64,000 nt of DNA from CAVRZY01 sp963725415 (GCA_963725415.1 CAVRZY010000283.1:1-64000); one strand, 5' to 3'; positions 1 to 9,504 are shown, counted from the first letter of the stretch. The notes: generated by a model from the letters alone, not told the origin. Program-made: numbers and translations.

Positions 1-609
1 TCCTTTGAGCCAGTTGCGGGCGTCGAGGTCGAGATGGTTGGTCGGCTCGTCCAGCAGCAGCAGGTCCGGCCGCGCCAGCAGCAGCTTGGCGAGCGCCATG
101 CCGCATCTGCCAGCCGCCCGAGACGTCTCGGTGCGCCGCGCAGTCGCCTGCGTGAAGCCGAGGCCCTGCAGCACGGTCGCAATCTTCAGGTCGATGCTGT
201 AGCCGTCGGCCAGGCGGAAGCGGTCCTGGAGATCGCTGTAGCGCGCGAGCACGTGTTGTGCTCGTCTTCGGGAATCGCAGGGTCCGCCCAGCCGCTCTTC
301 GAGGCCCGTGCATCTCGGCCTTCCACCTCGAGCACCGGCTGCGAACGCCAGGCACGCTTCCTCGTAACAGCGTGCGGCCGTCGTGCACGAGGCCGTCCTG
401 CGGCAGGTAGCCGACCTTCAGGCCGACGGCTTCACGATGAGCCGGCGTCCAGCTCCTCGAAGCCCGCCAGCATTCTCAGCAGCGTGGTCTTGCCGGCGCC
501 GTTCGGGCCGCAGAGGCCGACGCGATCGCCGTCGGAGATCTGCCACGTGACGGCGTCGAAGAGCACGCGATCGCCGAACGCCTTCGTGAGGGTGACGAGT
601 TGAATCATC
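1..609 (-). pseudogene. ABC-F family ATPase, 5' portion, frameshifted and cut by the window edge
   Basis: Read on the minus strand from the ATG at 609, the protein begins MIQLVTLTKAFGDRVLF and reaches a Walker A motif, GPNGAGKTT, within the first 45 residues. Further on, in other frames, come an ABC signature region and the Walker B stretch LLLLDEPTNHLDLDARNW, which is characteristic of ABC-F proteins. These soluble twin-ATPase proteins act on the ribosome (translation factor or antibiotic protection) and have no membrane domain. At least three frame changes are needed between about 120 and 450 to join the motifs, so no intact product is encoded as written. The 3' end lies outside the window. 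It is either a decaying gene or poor sequence; the dense frameshifts in the next 4 kb fit either view. Confidence 0.75.
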
Positions 610-980
610 TGAGGAACGCGTTCGACCCCGAAAAATGAACCCGGTACACTTCCGGCCAGAAAACGTACCCGGGGTCATTCTTGGGGCGGGATACCGGGGT
701 GGGCGGGGCTGTGCGTTTCCGCACACCAGAACCATTGCATTCTAACACGCGTGGATTAGCGAACCGACCGGACGGTCGCCTTCGCCGCCGGGTCTCCGCA
801 GCGCTTCGGCAGGCGCCCAGCGCCGCGGCCGAAGCCAGCCCGCAACACCGGAGACGCGCTTTCCCGAGAGTCCCAAGCATGGTTGAGATGGTCGCTCGTG
901 TCGATGGTACGTCACCAATAAGTGCGGTCGCTCGAGGTGTTGCTCCGTGGTCTGCGCAGCCGTAGCATCAGCTCTGCTCG
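610..980. other. Noncoding stretch upstream of the ABC-F gene and the first secreted paralogue
   Basis: No convincing gene is visible on either strand. Apart from the inverted repeat at 635-680, I see nothing recognisable. It lies between two divergently oriented genes and so should hold both promoters, but no clear -35/-10 pair stands out. Confidence 0.5.
635..680. repeat. Imperfect inverted repeat just upstream of the ABC-F start
   Basis: The left arm AATGAACCCGGTAC (635-648) pairs with the right arm GTACCCGGGGTCATT (666-680) across a 17-base loop, with one mismatch and one extra base. It lies 26 bases upstream of the ABC-F start codon. There is no T-run, so it is not an ordinary terminator. 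It could be a dispersed palindromic element or an operator. Confidence 0.5.
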
Positions 981-1467
981 ATGCACCTGCACCTTCGGTT
1001 CATCGCGGCGTTGCTGGGCGGCCTGCTTGGAATGCCGCCGGCGCCGATGCCCGGGCGGGCGGACGCCACGGCCAACATCGACTGGTTCGCGCGAAATCAA
1101 CAGGCACACGTCGTTGCGCGTGTCCTCATCCGAGCTTCGGTTCGACGTCACCGGTCCCGACGACACGCCTCGAACCCTTGTCGACTTCACCGCGGCTGCC
1201 CGCACACATCGTCGCGGACAAGTGGTTCTCACCGTCGAGCCAGTTGGCGCGATGGAGTCTCCGCGAAGCGGACCGGCCGCACATGCGATTGTCGTCTACC
1301 ACGGCGGGGGCGGGAACTTCGGAACGCTCTCCGCTGGCGGTCCGCGGGTCGTGGCGCGATGGACCGGAAGCGATGTGCGACGCGGTCGCGTCTCCTTCAC
1401 GCTCTACGGCGGAACGACTCCAGGCACTTACTCGTTGTCCTTGAAGTTCGTTCTGTCCACGCCGTAG
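981..1467 (+). pseudogene. Secreted beta-strand-rich protein, first of two tandem paralogues, one frameshift
   Basis: From ATG 981 the protein starts with a signal peptide (MHLHLRFIAALLGGLLG, then a PAPMPG stretch). After about 40 residues the frame must change near 1095-1110 to continue as TSLRVSSSELRFDVTGPDDT and end in YSLSLKFVLSTP. The same architecture, including a final KFVLS(T/A)P strand, occurs in the next gene at 1718-2201. Short signal peptide, beta-rich body and a hydrophobic C-terminal strand suggest a fimbrial-subunit-like or other secreted beta-sandwich protein, but no family is recognised with confidence. A frame break just after the signal peptide is present in both copies. 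Confidence 0.5.
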
Positions 1468-1717
1468 ACCTGCCGCTCGACCGTTCGCTTCACCCGGCTG
1501 CGCTCCTCTCAGAGGTTGACCGGGATGTGCGGTCCGCGCCGTGTGCGCTTTCGCCCAGCGAGCCGGACCGTGCAGCAGATGGAGACGGTGCGCCCGCCTC
1601 CAGTTTCAGCCAGAAATCGGGCGAAATCGGCGCGATCCGTATCGGGTCTGCGTGTCGACGCTGGAGAGAGCGCGTCGCCCTCCGGCTGGCACGCCGCCGG
1701 CAACCGTGGCGGTCATC

Positions 1718-2201
1718 ATGCTCCCGCATCTGCGGCTGATTGCGCTCTGATGGGTGGGCTGTTCGCGATGCCGCAGGCGCCGATGCCGGGCGGGCCGACC
1801 TCACCGCCACCGTTTCGATGCACGCGGAGTTCCGGAGCCACACGTCGTTGAACGTGTCCACCTCGCAGCTTCGCTTCGAGATCGGCGACGCGAAGGACAC
1901 GCCGCGCGCGGCCATCGAGTTCGCCGCTGCTGCACGCACCTACCAGGGCGGCGAAGTTCTCCTGACCGTGGACCCGATTCGCACCATTCACTCTCCGCAA
2001 GGCGGACCGTCAGCCAATCTGGGAATCGGGTATGAAGGGGAGGGAGGCATTTCCGGCACGCTGTCCGAGGCAGGTCCACACGTCGTGGGGCGATGGGTTG
2101 GAAGCGGGATGCGACCTGGCCGGGTTCTGTTCGCGCTGCATGGCGCGGACGCGCCGGGCGTCTACTTGTTGTCCCTGAAGTTCGTCTTGTCTGCGCCCTA
2201 G
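1718..2201 (+). pseudogene. Secreted beta-strand-rich protein, second tandem paralogue, frameshifted signal peptide
   Basis: The body (SHTSLNVSTSQLRFEIGDAK through VYLLSLKFVLSAP) is clearly homologous to the preceding gene. Shared blocks are HTSL.VS.S.LRF, the (D/E)FAAAART region, a GTLS.(A/G)GP.VV.RW block and a near-identical C-terminus. The signal peptide MLPHLRLIAL / MGGLFAMPQAPMPG is split over two frames, so two single-base corrections are needed from ATG 1718. The two genes lie 250 bp apart in the same orientation, which indicates tandem duplication. Function is unknown. The nearby minus-strand chaperone-like and outer-membrane fragments make a surface or pilus-like structure possible. 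Confidence 0.5.
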
Positions 2202-2317
2202 GAGCGTGTCCGAGTGACGCGCACACGCTCCTGGTAAGCCGGCTTCGCCGGCCAGGATCCTCAGGGTTTCTCAGGGACACCCCGCGCGAAGCGCCTTTAC
2301 CAGGAGCCGGTTCGCCA

Positions 2318-4775
2318 TCACTGGACGGGCTCCTGGCCGGCCGCGCTCTTCGACTCGCTGCTCTTCGTTTCGCCGGCCTTCGTATTCCCGCTCTTCGTAT
2401 TGCCGCTCTTCGTGGTGCCGCTCTTGGAAGCGGGGCTCTTCGAAGGTCCGCTCGTCCCGCTGCTCTTTTCCACCTTCCCGCCGCTCTTGCCGGGCCCGCT
2501 CGTCGCGTCCTTCTTCCCGCCGTCCGACTTCCTCGGCGTGAAGGTCTTCCTGATCTCCGGTCGCTTGTCGAGCTTCACCAGGAAGCCGGTCTGCACGGCG
2601 CGCTGCTCGCGCGTCACCTCCACCTGGACCTGCGAATCGCCGGCGATTAGGGAGCCGTCGGGAAGCGACTCGACCAGCAGCTGGACCGTGTGCGTGCCCA
2701 TGCGAACGCCCGAGAAGCGGAAGTGCCCATTGCGCGCGATCTCGGTCCGTGTGCCACCGTCCAGAATCAGCACGGCGCCGTCGATCGGCTGGTCGCCCTG
2801 CGCGCCCTCGTCCAGCACGCCGTTGTCGTTCGTGTCGTGGAGCACCACGCCGTCGATATCGCCGACCGGCAGGAGACCGAACGTGACGGAAGAGGCCGCG
2901 TGCGTCGCAGGCTGAGGTCGACCGCGCCGGACGACGGCGTATCGAAGTCGGCCGGCACCGTCGGCATGTCGAGCTTGATTCTGGTGCGGGCCGGCGACGA
3001 GGTGGTCGAAGCGGAAGCGCCCGTGTTGATCGCCGTCGTGCGCGAGTCGGCATCGAGAACGACGCCGATGCCGCCGAGCGACTCCTCGCCCTGATCCTGA
3101 ATGCCGTTGCCGTTCCAGTCGACGAACACCGTGCCCTCGATCGTCTCCTTCCCACGCGGCATCGTCCGGGCGGAGCCGGCGCCCGAGGCTGTCCTCGGGG
3201 AACCGGTGGGCAGCGTGTAGACGAGGCGGACCATGGTTCGCGACATCCACGGGCTCACTTTCACCATCTGGACAGGCGAACGATCCAGGTAGACGTCGAG
3301 CGACAGGGCGACGTGTTTCGCGATCTGGGCGCTCAGTCCACCGTTGAAGGCGCTGCGCGGGGTGAGGAAGTCAGTTTCGAGTTCGCGGTTCCGGCTGAGG
3401 GTCACCTCCGCGCGTGCCGAACAGGTTCCGCCGCGGAGGCTGGACCTGCGCGCCCGCGCTCGCCTGCCAGAACGATTGACCGCCGCCCATCCGATCGCTG
3501 CGCTCGGTCAGAAACAACGTCGCCGAAGATCTGGGCGGCATTCGTGGCTTTGCAGAACGAGCTGGCCGGACAGGTCGTGCTCGGTGAACGTCGAGGTGGA
3601 CGCGCTCAGACCACCGCTGATATCGACGTTGGACCGGCGTTCGTATCTGCCCGTCGCGTTCCACCTGCTGAAGGTCACCTGCCATTCCGCGGACTTCGTT
3701 CCGGTGTCGCTCTCGTAGCCGATCGGATACTGAGACGGCTTCGACGTCCCGGCCCCGTCCTCGACGCGTGCCCCGAAGGACAGGTGCGAGTTGATCGGGC
3801 GCGAGCGCCAGAGTAGAGGCGGGCCGCGGTCCCCCGGGTGGTGCCGTCGTTGCTGTTCGCCGAACCCAGGTGGTTTGTGAACACGTCCCACCCGCCGAAG
3901 ACGCTCACATGCCCGGGCAGCGTGTATTCGCCGCCTGCAAACACGCCTTCCCGATCGTTGTAGGGATTGTTGAAGACGCTGAAGTTGCCGGGCGAGAAAC
4001 GGTGGGCGTCCACCTGAAACTAGCCCTGCTTTCCGGTCCGACGCGTGCCGACGAGCACCGACGGCTTCTGTTCCCAGTTGCTCGCGTTCTTCCGGCGGAA
4101 GGACGTCAGCCCCGCGTCACCGATGATCTGCAGCGTCTTTGTGACGTTCACGCGAATCCCGGCTCCCGCGTCGTCACTGGATTCGATCAGGGTGCTGAAT
4201 TCCTTGAGATCGTGGCTGCGGACGCGCGAGGCGTGCGCGACCACCTCGAACCACTTCGTCACTTTCTGGCTGGCACGTGCGACGAACAGGCTTGTCCGAG
4301 GGCTTCGGCATTGGCGGCGAACAGGTCCCTGAACACGGTGACGCGGCCGGCGGTGATCGACAGCGACGTGTTCGCCCCGGCGGCCGAAATGGACCCGCCG
4401 CGGAACGTCACCTGCGGCGCGAACAGGTTGCTGAAGCCGTAATCGGTGAGGAACGGCGTGTAGGCGCTGTCGCCTGCGGTGAGATTCCAGGTGAGTCCGC
4501 TGGCTTTCAGGTCCTTGACGGCGAACAGTGCGCGACCCAGGCGCGGACATTACCACTGCGAACTGCGTGCGTGTCGAGGCTGAGCGTGCCCCAGTTGGTC
4601 GTCGGCTGGAACCAGGAGAGGCCGAAGTCCGGCTGATAGCCCTGCAGCCCGCCGGTGCGCGACGGGTCGCCTGTCGTCACATTGCTGGCCGCGATGACCT
4701 GGACGGATCCCTGCTGGGCAGCGGCGGGTGCCGCCCCGAGCAGACCGCGATCGTCATGAGCCACCAGCGTCGCAT
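2318..4775 (-). pseudogene. Outer-membrane-type protein with SdrD-like B repeats, multiple frameshifts
   Basis: Starting at ATG 4775, MRRWWLMTIA continues after a frame change into LLGAAPAAAQQGSVQV, a typical signal peptide. The middle part is beta-strand-rich (for example VFAGGEYTLPGHVSVFGGWD). Near 3000-3400 a barrel-like block (LSLDVYLDRSPVQMVKVSPW) leads into two calcium-binding SdrD-B-like units, VDWNGNGIQDQGEESLGG and HDTNDNGVLDEGAQGDQP. The protein ends in a low-complexity Ser/Lys/Gly/Thr tail (KSGNTKSGNTKAGETKSSES) before the stop at 2318. At least five frame changes are needed. It is likely an outer-membrane or cell-surface protein of roughly 800 residues in its intact form. The exact family is not recognised; a fimbrial-usher-like role is a guess from context. 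Confidence 0.5.
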
Positions 4776-4777
4776 GT

Positions 4778-5075
4778 TCAGCGTTCCGATCGTCACCGTC
4801 GTTTCGCCAACCAGCAGTTCGGGAAGCCCGATGTCGATCCGGACCTCGACCCGGTATTCGCCAGCGGGAAGTGGGGCCTGGCCTTCCTCGGCCAATCGCG
4901 ATGTTGATGTCGCGCTCGCTCTCGGGCAGGACAGGAACGTCGGGCACAAGGACGCGGACGCACGAGTGTGCTTGTCGTAGATCATCATCTATCCGTTGGT
5001 CCGCACGTGTACGGTTCCTGTGTTCTTCAAGGTGACCACGACGCTCGGCGGCTTGCCGGCCTGCTCCCGGGCAGA
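4778..5075 (-). pseudogene. Periplasmic chaperone-like immunoglobulin-fold fragment
   Basis: On the minus strand the segment reads PPSVVVTLKNTGTVHVRTNG, then, after frame changes, YDKHTRAS, VPVLPESERDI and LPAGEYRVEVRIDIGLPELL. Alternating beta strands with an LKNTG motif resemble bacterial fimbrial-chaperone-like domains. It lies directly upstream of the outer-membrane-type gene on the same strand. The 5' part is missing: at about 5075 the sequence switches to the start of a protein kinase, so this is a truncated remnant. Confidence 0.4.
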
Positions 5076-5191
5076 AACTTCAGCGCCACTTGGCGGCCCA
5101 GCTTGGTATCCTCGGCCTTGTAGACCACGCCCATGCCGCCTTCGCCGAGCTTGTCGAGGATGCGGTAGTGCGAGATGGTTTTGCCAACCAT
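5076..5191 (-). pseudogene. Ser/Thr protein kinase, N-terminal fragment only
   Basis: From ATG 5191 (minus) the product reads MVGKTISHYRILDKLGEGGM, then GVVYKAEDTKLGRQVALKFLP. This is the standard start of acidobacterial Hanks-type kinases, with the Gly-rich loop (GEGGMG) and the VALK lysine. After about 38 residues the similarity stops and the sequence continues as the chaperone-like fragment. Everything downstream of subdomain II (catalytic loop, DFG, APE) is absent, so this is a remnant left by a deletion or rearrangement. Confidence 0.75.
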
Positions 5192-5303
5192 GGCCGCCGT
5201 CCGGGCCGGAGAATCGGACCCTCTCGTCTGCCTTCGAGATCAATTGTACAGCAACGACGGGCCAATTGAGCTTGTTGACCGGGGATGAAAGCAGCGTCCT
5301 GCC

Positions 5304-5370
5304 TGGATCACGGGCCACTCGGAAGTTGACTTTCTGCCGGCTTTGCGACGAGATCGCTTCAGAGTGGCCG
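5304..5370. repeat. Hairpin repeat, copy 1 of 3
   Basis: The element begins GGATCACGGGCCACTCGGAAG. Its left arm GGCCACTCGGAAG (5313-5325) pairs with CTTCAGAGTGGCC (5357-5369), one mismatch in 13. Closely related elements lie at 7931-8010 and 9772-9858, flanking the neighbouring permease and propeller genes. Confidence 0.6.
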
Positions 5371-5469
5371 ACAGTCTAGGCACAATGCTTGTCCGAGGCG
5401 ATCACTTGCTTTTGAAGTGCCAGACCGACCACCAAGTTGCAGATGGCGGCAACCCGCGCGATGGAGCCG

Positions 5470-7893
5470 CTACTCTTCTCGCAATGCCGTCGCTGGCTCA
5501 ATGCGCGTCGCGCGAATAACCGGCACAACCACCGCCACAACGCTCGCTAACGCCACGAGTAGTGCGCTCGCCGCCAAAGGCAGGACTGCTCGGGCGCCCT
5601 CACCGAACAGCAGCGGCTCGAGCACCCGCCGGGCGAGTGCGAAACCGGCAAACCCAAGCAGAACACCCGGCGCCACCGCGACGCCCGCGTAGCGTGCGAA
5701 CAGACCCGCGATACTCGCTCGCGTCGCTCCGATCGCCACACGAATGCCGACCTCACGCGTGCGGCGCGCCAGCGTAAACGCAATCAGTCCGAACAGCCCG
5801 ATCCCCGCGACCAGCGCCGCCAACGCCGCGAATACCTGCGATAAGGCCGACAGCATCCGCTCCTGCCACATCGACGTTTCTATCTCCTGCTCCATGGTCG
5901 CCATGTCCACCGGCGCGAGCCCCGGGCCAATCGTCGCCAGCATTGCGCGAATCTCACGCATCATCTTGGCCTCATCAATGCGCGTGCGCACGTGAAGCGT
6001 CACCAGTTCTTCATCGCCGCTAAAGGCAGAGAAAAACGTCGGCGGCGCTATTTCCCGCATGCCGCGATATTTCACGTCCCGCACCACACCGACAATGCGA
6101 TAACCCGGGCGGGCTACACCATCGGGACCCGCTCTCCCGAATTCGCGCCCCAGTGGATCCACGCCCGGAAAGAACTGCTTGGCGAGACTCTCGGTCACCA
6201 CCACGGGTGTCGGATGAGCTTTCGCGTCTGGCGGCGCCAGATTCCGGCCGGCGATGAGCTCCATCCCCATGTTCGTAAAGTGCGTCTCGCTTGCATAATT
6301 CACGCTCACGTTCAGCCGGTCCGCCGGCGTGAGCCGCGATCCAGCGGGGCCTATTGTAGTCTTCATCCCCAGGCCGCGCATTAGCGGCCGCCCCGAAAGG
6401 CTTGCATCGGCGGTCCCCGGCAACTCGCGCGCCCGCCGCAAGATTTCTTCGTAGACGCGCGGGATCTCCGCGCTTTTCACGCCCGCCATACGCGGTTCCA
6501 GCACCGCAACGACGAGCCGTTCTCGCGCGAACCCGGGATCTTGCCGTCTCAGTGCGTCGAGACTCCGCACCAGCGACACGCTTGCGGCCCCAAGTAGAGT
6601 CGCAAGTGCCACCTGGACCGCCACGATGACACGTCCAGACACCGGCGCGCTCGCCCGGCTGCCACCCTTTCCCAACACCCGGATCAGGTCAGTGCGCACC
6701 GCACTCAACGCTGGCGCAATGCTCACCAGCACCGCCACGCCGGCAGTCGCCGCGATCGTGAACGCGAGCACTCGAAAGTCCGGACTCAGGTCCAGGTTCA
6801 GCGGCCGGCGCGATGGCAGGAACGCGATCAGCATCCCTCCGCACCACCGCGCAATCAGCCACCCCATCAGCGCGCCTGCACTGGCCAGCAGGATCGATTC
6901 CGAAAGCGTCGCCCGCGCGACATTCCATGGTGACGCGCCCAGACTCAGCCGCAGTGCGATCTCGCCGCGCCTCGCCTCGCCTCGCACCAGCATCAGCCCG
7001 CCGACGTTGGCAGCGATAAGGACGAGCAGGGTGGCAATCGCGCCCACCAGGGCGGCCGCAGCCGTCGAAAACTGCTTCCGCATTGCCGACACACCTTGCC
7101 CGGCACTCGCCAGCACGACTCTCCGCTGCTTTTCTCGCGCAACATCGCTTGGCGTTACACCCTTTACGCCCTCGAGGTCCGCTTCCACCATCGCAGGGTA
7201 TAAAACGCGAATCTCGGCTTCTGCTTGCGCAAGTCCGATGCCATCGCGCAGCCGCACAAAAATCATAGCCGGCGCCTGTCGCGTGTCCGGGTTCCCGGTC
7301 CACGCCTTCCACGCACTCATCGGTACCCAGACATCAGCGCGACGCTCCAGGTCCAGCCCGCCAAACCCATCCGCCATCACCCCCGCCACAGTGAAGGCTG
7401 CACCCCGCAGGCGAACGCCTGACCCAATCGCATCCGCGCGGCCCCCGAACGCGCGTCGCCACAGCGCACCACTTACAACCGCAGGCAGGGACTCTCCCGA
7501 CCCGCTATCAAAGAAGACGCCCCGCTCAGGGCGCAGCCCCAGCACAGCGAAGTAGTTGTCTGAGACCACCTCGCAGGTGACGGTCTCGACGTGCTGGCCT
7601 GCAACGAACGCGGCATCCAAAGGAAAGAACGTAAACACCGCCTCGAACGACTGGCCGCGTTCGGCGAGGACCCGCGCGTAAATGCCACTATGGTCGAAAC
7701 TGATATGGGTCGCGGAGGCCTCGACTCCCAAGCGCGCCAGCCCTTCCGGCCTCGCGACTGGAAGCGGTCGCAGCAAGAACACGTTGATGGCAGTGAAGAT
7801 CAGGGTGCTGGCGCCGATACCTAGTCCGAGGAGCACAACCACGCTTGCGGAAAACAGCGGACTGCGGCGGATGAGCCGTAGCGTCATAACCAT
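5470..7893 (-). CDS. ADOP-type ABC transporter permease (MacB/FtsX-like), 807 aa
   Basis: This is a long permease with two FtsX-type halves, each with a MacB-like periplasmic region. Transmembrane helix 1 starts almost at the N-terminus (PLFSASVVVLLGLGIGASTL) and leads to the family motif INVFLLRPLP. Clusters of helices follow near residues 280-400 and 680-800, with the conserved REVGIRVAIGATR motif in the second half and a C-terminus of RATRIEPATALREE. This matches the acidobacterial duplicated orphan permease group, which occurs in many copies per genome without its own ATPase. Unlike the commonest form it lacks the ~80-residue cytoplasmic N-terminal extension. Substrate is unknown. It is flanked by hairpin repeat copies 1 and 2, and ATGs at 7893 and 7887 are equally possible starts. 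Confidence 0.88.
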   Translation of the reverse strand: MVMTLRLIRRSPLFSASVVVLLGLGIGASTLIFTAINVFLLRPLPVARPEGLARLGVEASATHISFDHSGIYARVLAERGQSFEAVFTFFPLDAAFVAGQHVETVTCEVVSDNYFAVLGLRPERGVFFDSGSGESLPAVVSGALWRRAFGGRADAIGSGVRLRGAAFTVAGVMADGFGGLDLERRADVWVPMSAWKAWTGNPDTRQAPAMIFVRLRDGIGLAQAEAEIRVLYPAMVEADLEGVKGVTPSDVAREKQRRVVLASAGQGVSAMRKQFSTAAAALVGAIATLLVLIAANVGGLMLVRGEARRGEIALRLSLGASPWNVARATLSESILLASAGALMGWLIARWCGGMLIAFLPSRRPLNLDLSPDFRVLAFTIAATAGVAVLVSIAPALSAVRTDLIRVLGKGGSRASAPVSGRVIVAVQVALATLLGAASVSLVRSLDALRRQDPGFARERLVVAVLEPRMAGVKSAEIPRVYEEILRRARELPGTADASLSGRPLMRGLGMKTTIGPAGSRLTPADRLNVSVNYASETHFTNMGMELIAGRNLAPPDAKAHPTPVVVTESLAKQFFPGVDPLGREFGRAGPDGVARPGYRIVGVVRDVKYRGMREIAPPTFFSAFSGDEELVTLHVRTRIDEAKMMREIRAMLATIGPGLAPVDMATMEQEIETSMWQERMLSALSQVFAALAALVAGIGLFGLIAFTLARRTREVGIRVAIGATRASIAGLFARYAGVAVAPGVLLGFAGFALARRVLEPLLFGEGARAVLPLAASALLVALASVVAVVVPVIRATRIEPATALREE

Positions 7894-7930
7894 TCCAGCT
7901 TACTCTCAGTCTCGAACTAACTCGCACTGG

Positions 7931-8010
7931 TTGGATCACGGCCCACTCTTCCATAACGGGCTGCGCGGGCCCCCAACGGCAGCCGAGCACCGGTTGTGGA
8001 AGAGTGGCCG
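7931..8010. repeat. Hairpin repeat, copy 2 of 3
   Basis: GGATCACGGCCCACTC matches the start of copies 1 and 3. The arm CACTCTTCCATAAC (7944-7957) pairs with GTTGTGGAAGAGTG (7993-8006), one mismatch in 14. It lies upstream of the ADOP gene (minus strand) and downstream of the propeller gene. Confidence 0.6.
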
Positions 8011-8102
8011 ACATTACATCCAGAATGCCTCGATGCGGAAAGATGGGAAGACGGGATTGTCACAGGTTGCGCGTCCTGCAGAATCAGATCTGGAACCGAA
8101 CC

Positions 8103-8130
8103 GGTGGTTCAAATCGAGCCCCCGCAACCA
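8103..8130 (+). other. tRNA 3'-end-like sequence (possible att-site remnant)
   Basis: The stretch GGTGGTTCAAATCGAGCC followed by CCCGCAACCA resembles the T-arm plus acceptor end of bacterial initiator tRNA, which typically ends GGTTCAAATCCGGCCCCCGCAACCA. The T-loop TTCAAAT and the terminal CCCCGCAACCA fit, but two of five T-stem pairs fail and no matching 5' acceptor strand is seen near 8054. It is therefore not a working tRNA. It may be a fragment left by an integrated element, or coincidence. Confidence 0.25.
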
Positions 8131-8145
8131 AGACTCGTCCTCAGT

Positions 8146-9504
8146 TCACTCGCTTCTGACGGTGTGACCGGCCGACGTCAAGGTCTTCACTGCCGTGTCT
8201 GCATCTTTGGCCTTCACCATCACGTAGTCAGTGTCGTACGTCGACAGCGCCAGGATGCTGACACCCGCGTCATTCAATGGCTTGGCCACAGAAACCAGAA
8301 TTCCGGTAAGTGCAAAATCGAAGGGTCCTTCGATTTTGAAAAGGCGCCATCCGCTCTCGCACTTTGTGCTCTCCGGTGCCTGACCCTCGGCGCATACGAT
8401 GGACAGTTCTTCAGCAGTTCGGGTGATAGAGGCGAATCCGCTCCCGCGCATCGCCCACGCGGGAATATTCTCACCGGGGCTTAACCGGCAGACGGAGAAG
8501 CGGCCATTCATCAGGCGGAGGTTCAGCCGCCAGGTCTTTGCTGGAGTCCGGGGACGAAGCACCCAAAGCGTCTGAACATCGTGTGCGGACACCCAAACGA
8601 GACTGCCGCCGACTCGCACGGCTCCGCTGCCCGCCGGCGGGCCAAAACGCTCGACTACGCGGTTCGTGGTAGGATCAATGGCAGCCAGCAGCACTTTCTT
8701 CGCGCGCACCCAGACCTGACCGGATCCCGTCGCGATGTCCCCGCCTGTCCCATCCGCTCCAACTGGGACGGTAGCGACAACGCGGTTCGAGCCAGGATCG
8801 ATTCGACTGACCGATCCGTCGGCCTGATTCAGCACCCAGACTCCTCCTTCACCAGATGCCAGAAAGCGAGGCGTGCGGCCTACCGGGATCGTCGCAACCA
8901 CGCGGTTGGTGCCGGGGTCGACGCGCTGAACAGAGCCGATCGTGTCGGCTTTGGCCGGCCCCGTGTTCGTAACCCACACGGCGCCGAATCCGAATACTGC
9001 CGCATAGGAGTACGGCGCAACTACGATGCGCGCGGTAATCTGATTCGTTTGAGGGTCGATACGTGAGAGTACGCCGGACTGGTCGGTGAGGAGCCAGACC
9101 GAACCCGCACCAATGGCAATGCTCAGTTCACCCCGCTGGTCTGCGAGCCCCGTCGGAAGAACGGCTTCGACTCGCGCTGCCTGACGGTCGATTCGGTAGA
9201 GGGAGGAATCCTGACAATTGGCGACCCATACGGAGCCGAAGCCGATCTCCATGGCACCGCAAGGCTTGGGAACCGGAACGCTCGCTACTGGCTCGGGACG
9301 ATCATGCCGCCACTTCTCGATCCGGCCCCGGTTTGTGGTCCAAACAGCGTCTTCATCAGCGACGAGAAAGTCTGGGTAGCCCGGGACGCGCATTGTATAT
9401 GCTGCTCGTTCAGCAATTGCAGAAAAGGAGGACGGCTCCTGCGGCTCCGCCAATCCTGAAGCCAGCACGCCGACAAGGTAAAGTGGCAAGAGTCTGCTCT
9501 TCAT
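8146..9504 (-). CDS. Secreted YncE/Vgb-like beta-propeller with C-terminal ACT-like domain, 452 aa
   Basis: ATG 9504 is chosen because it begins a signal peptide (MKSRLLPLYLVGVLASGLAE); upstream in-frame starts lack one. Residues ~45-320 are repeats of the form (S/G)VWV....(S/T)..RIDP.TN.VVATIPVG, typical of YncE/virginiamycin-lyase-like propellers. The last ~130 residues are different: WRLNLRLMNGRFSVCRLSP, TAEELSIVCAE, GWRLFKIEGPFDFALTGIL and STYDTDYVMVKAKD fit a CASTOR-type tandem ACT domain, normally a cytosolic amino-acid sensor. The pairing of an exported propeller with an ACT-like tail is unusual. There are no operon partners, and hairpin repeats lie on both sides. Function is unknown. 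Confidence 0.8.
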   Translation of the reverse strand: MKSRLLPLYLVGVLASGLAEPQEPSSFSAIAERAAYTMRVPGYPDFLVADEDAVWTTNRGRIEKWRHDRPEPVASVPVPKPCGAMEIGFGSVWVANCQDSSLYRIDRQAARVEAVLPTGLADQRGELSIAIGAGSVWLLTDQSGVLSRIDPQTNQITARIVVAPYSYAAVFGFGAVWVTNTGPAKADTIGSVQRVDPGTNRVVATIPVGRTPRFLASGEGGVWVLNQADGSVSRIDPGSNRVVATVPVGADGTGGDIATGSGQVWVRAKKVLLAAIDPTTNRVVERFGPPAGSGAVRVGGSLVWVSAHDVQTLWVLRPRTPAKTWRLNLRLMNGRFSVCRLSPGENIPAWAMRGSGFASITRTAEELSIVCAEGQAPESTKCESGWRLFKIEGPFDFALTGILVSVAKPLNDAGVSILALSTYDTDYVMVKAKDADTAVKTLTSAGHTVRSE

